Part shown: positions 6,162 to 6,824 of the stretch, piece by piece
Layout: the number at the start of each line of letters is the position of its first letter
Numbering within the stretch: position 1 is the stretch's first letter
Assembly: GCA_022561525.1 (NCBI GenBank)
Contig: JADFRB010000107.1
Span: forward strand, 1 to 6,824
Source of the DNA: Nitrospinota bacterium
Lineage (GTDB): Bacteria; Nitrospirota; Nitrospiria; Nitrospirales; UBA8639
Direction of reading: 5' to 3'
DNA: 6,824 nt
Position numbers and translations under genes: made by a program
The notes under the pieces: model-generated
Told to the model about the DNA's origin: nothing
Databases searched by the model: none
What the model saw: the letters and a program-made list of their open reading frames with translations, nothing else

Positions 6162-6557
6162 TTACTTCACTTGCTTCAAATGCACGATAGCCTCTTCCAC
6201 AGCCTTCGTTCCACCACCAACGAGCCCCATTTCTCCATAGCTCACGGCACTATCGAGTTCTTCAATAGCCCCCTTGAGGTGAGGATTGGGGGATTCCTGT
6301 TGTGCCATTTTTGCATGCTCTAACGCCACTCCGGCATGTTTCGCCACTTCCTTGCCATGTCCCATGTTTCCATGTTCAACCGCTTCCATCGCATGCAAAA
6401 TGGCTTCCTGAACATGGCTCCCACCGCCGCCAGCTCCATAGTGCTCACAGGAAACCATAAGACTCAAAAGTCCGACCATAGCACCCATTATGAAAACGGA
6501 TCTCAACACATGGGAAAGACTCATAAGGACTTCCCTGGTACGATGAATGAAGTACAT
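6162..6557 (-). CDS. SmbP-like His-rich metal-binding lipoprotein
   Basis: The protein resembles the small metal-binding protein SmbP of Nitrosomonas europaea, a periplasmic helical protein that binds copper and other divalent metals. After a hydrophobic signal (about 20-36) comes a lipobox-like LMVSC with Cys37, so the mature protein is probably a lipoprotein; known SmbP has an ordinary signal peptide. The mature part has a Gly-rich spacer and then seven-residue helical repeats with His at 55, 62, 74 and 81, plus H67, H93 and H126, in runs such as EAVEHGN and VALEHAK. Repeats become His-poor toward the end. Two starts are possible: ATG at 6557 (AGGAG 8 nt upstream) or Met12 at 6524 (AGGGAA 6 nt upstream); the latter gives a more usual signal length. 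The gene is monocistronic, between terminator-like hairpins. The metal-binding role is inferred from the family. Confidence 0.75.
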   Translation of the reverse strand: MYFIHRTREVLMSLSHVLRSVFIMGAMVGLLSLMVSCEHYGAGGGGSHVQEAILHAMEAVEHGNMGHGKEVAKHAGVALEHAKMAQQESPNPHLKGAIEELDSAVSYGEMGLVGGGTKAVEEAIVHLKQVK

Positions 6558-6581
6558 GAATTATGCTCCTGGTTATGATGC

Positions 6582-6611
6582 AAAATACTCGGGCATTTTA
6601 AACTTTACCAA
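6582..6611 (-). promoter_or_regulatory. Candidate promoter of the SmbP-like gene
   Basis: On the minus strand, TTGGTA (6611-6606) and TATTTT (6587-6582) are separated by 18 nt, placing transcription start about 20 nt before the ATG at 6557 and leaving room for the AGGAG at 6570-6566. The match is moderate and by eye only. If correct, it favours initiation at 6557 or 6524 from a short leader. Confidence 0.3.
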
Positions 6612-6616
6612 TCCGT

Positions 6617-6824
6617 TTATCCACTATATTCCTTACGCTCTACTTCCACCGTCATGAGCACACTCCCCTGCCCTGACTCGTGCCTCTGAAAGATTCCCCA
6701 GGTGGGCTCGATCCGAGACTTTGGTACTGCGGACTGAAAGAAGATCACGTTCCTGTATGGGAATGTTGAAAAAAGCCGCCAGCGGCTTTCTCGCCCTTTT
6801 GCCGTGCTCACGTACTGAGAGTAC
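6617..6824 (-). other. Doubtful open reading frame, open to the right edge
   Basis: A minus-strand frame stays open from the right edge to a TAA at 6619-6617. Its end reads RIEPTWGIFQRHESG (about residues 33-47 counted from a possible GTG at 6811), followed by a segment ending in VEVERKEYSG. That GTG lies within the hairpin repeat at the edge, so the first part is repeat-derived. No ribosome binding site supports it and I recognise no family. It may be the tail of a gene outside the window, a gene remnant or chance. Confidence 0.2.
6763..6824. repeat. Left half of a third palindromic repeat, cut by the right edge
   Basis: AAAGCCGC (6772-6779) and GCGGCTTT (6782-6789) form a tight hairpin, and GTACT-GAG-AGTAC (6812-6824) makes a perfect small palindrome at the very edge. 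The part GTGCTCACGTA resembles the reverse complement of the core of the nuoE/nuoF element (GTGCTCAAATCCTCACGTAT), also followed by a tip palindrome. This suggests half of a related element whose mirror arm lies beyond the window. On the minus strand the first hairpin runs into six T's (6774-6769), so it could also act as a terminator for a gene to the right. Confidence 0.45.

Overview
The window is a stretch of bacterial chromosome with every convincing gene on the minus strand. The core is the start of a respiratory complex I (NADH:quinone oxidoreductase) operon, read right to left: a MidA/NDUFAF7-type methyltransferase gene (5666 to 4473), nuoA, nuoB, a fused nuoCD, nuoE, and the first 210 codons of nuoF, which runs off the left edge. 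To the right, past a 495-base non-coding stretch, is a separate small gene for a His-rich SmbP-like lipoprotein (6557 to 6162). The last 200 bases hold only a doubtful open frame and the beginning of a hairpin repeat.

The organism cannot be named from sequence alone. An SmbP-like protein (family described from the nitrifier Nitrosomonas europaea), fused NuoCD, the Ser form of the NuoA loop and dense palindromic intergenic repeats suggest a Nitrospira-like bacterium (Nitrospirota). This is inference; the GC content looks intermediate.

The proteins fit together as one machine. NuoE and NuoF form the NADH/FMN/N1a input end. NuoB (cluster N2) and the NuoD half of NuoCD make the quinone site. NuoA is a small membrane subunit beside it. 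The leading gene encodes a homologue of the mitochondrial assembly factor NDUFAF7, which dimethylates one arginine of NDUFS2, the NuoD homologue. That arginine is conserved here (Arg238 of NuoCD).

The most unusual feature is not a gene. All five junctions between these six genes carry repeat DNA. The outer two (midA/nuoA and nuoE/nuoF) hold palindromic, MITE-like elements that share short core ends but have private inverted arms. The one at nuoE/nuoF is flanked by an exact 8-bp direct repeat (CTTCAGAT); removing it restores a 20-nt junction with a ribosome binding site. The one behind midA supplies the last codons and stop of that gene. The inner three junctions (nuoA/B, nuoB/CD, nuoCD/E) hold converging arrays of a degenerate 7-nt unit, about CGTRANG, that can fold into hairpins. 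A further palindromic element is cut by the right edge.
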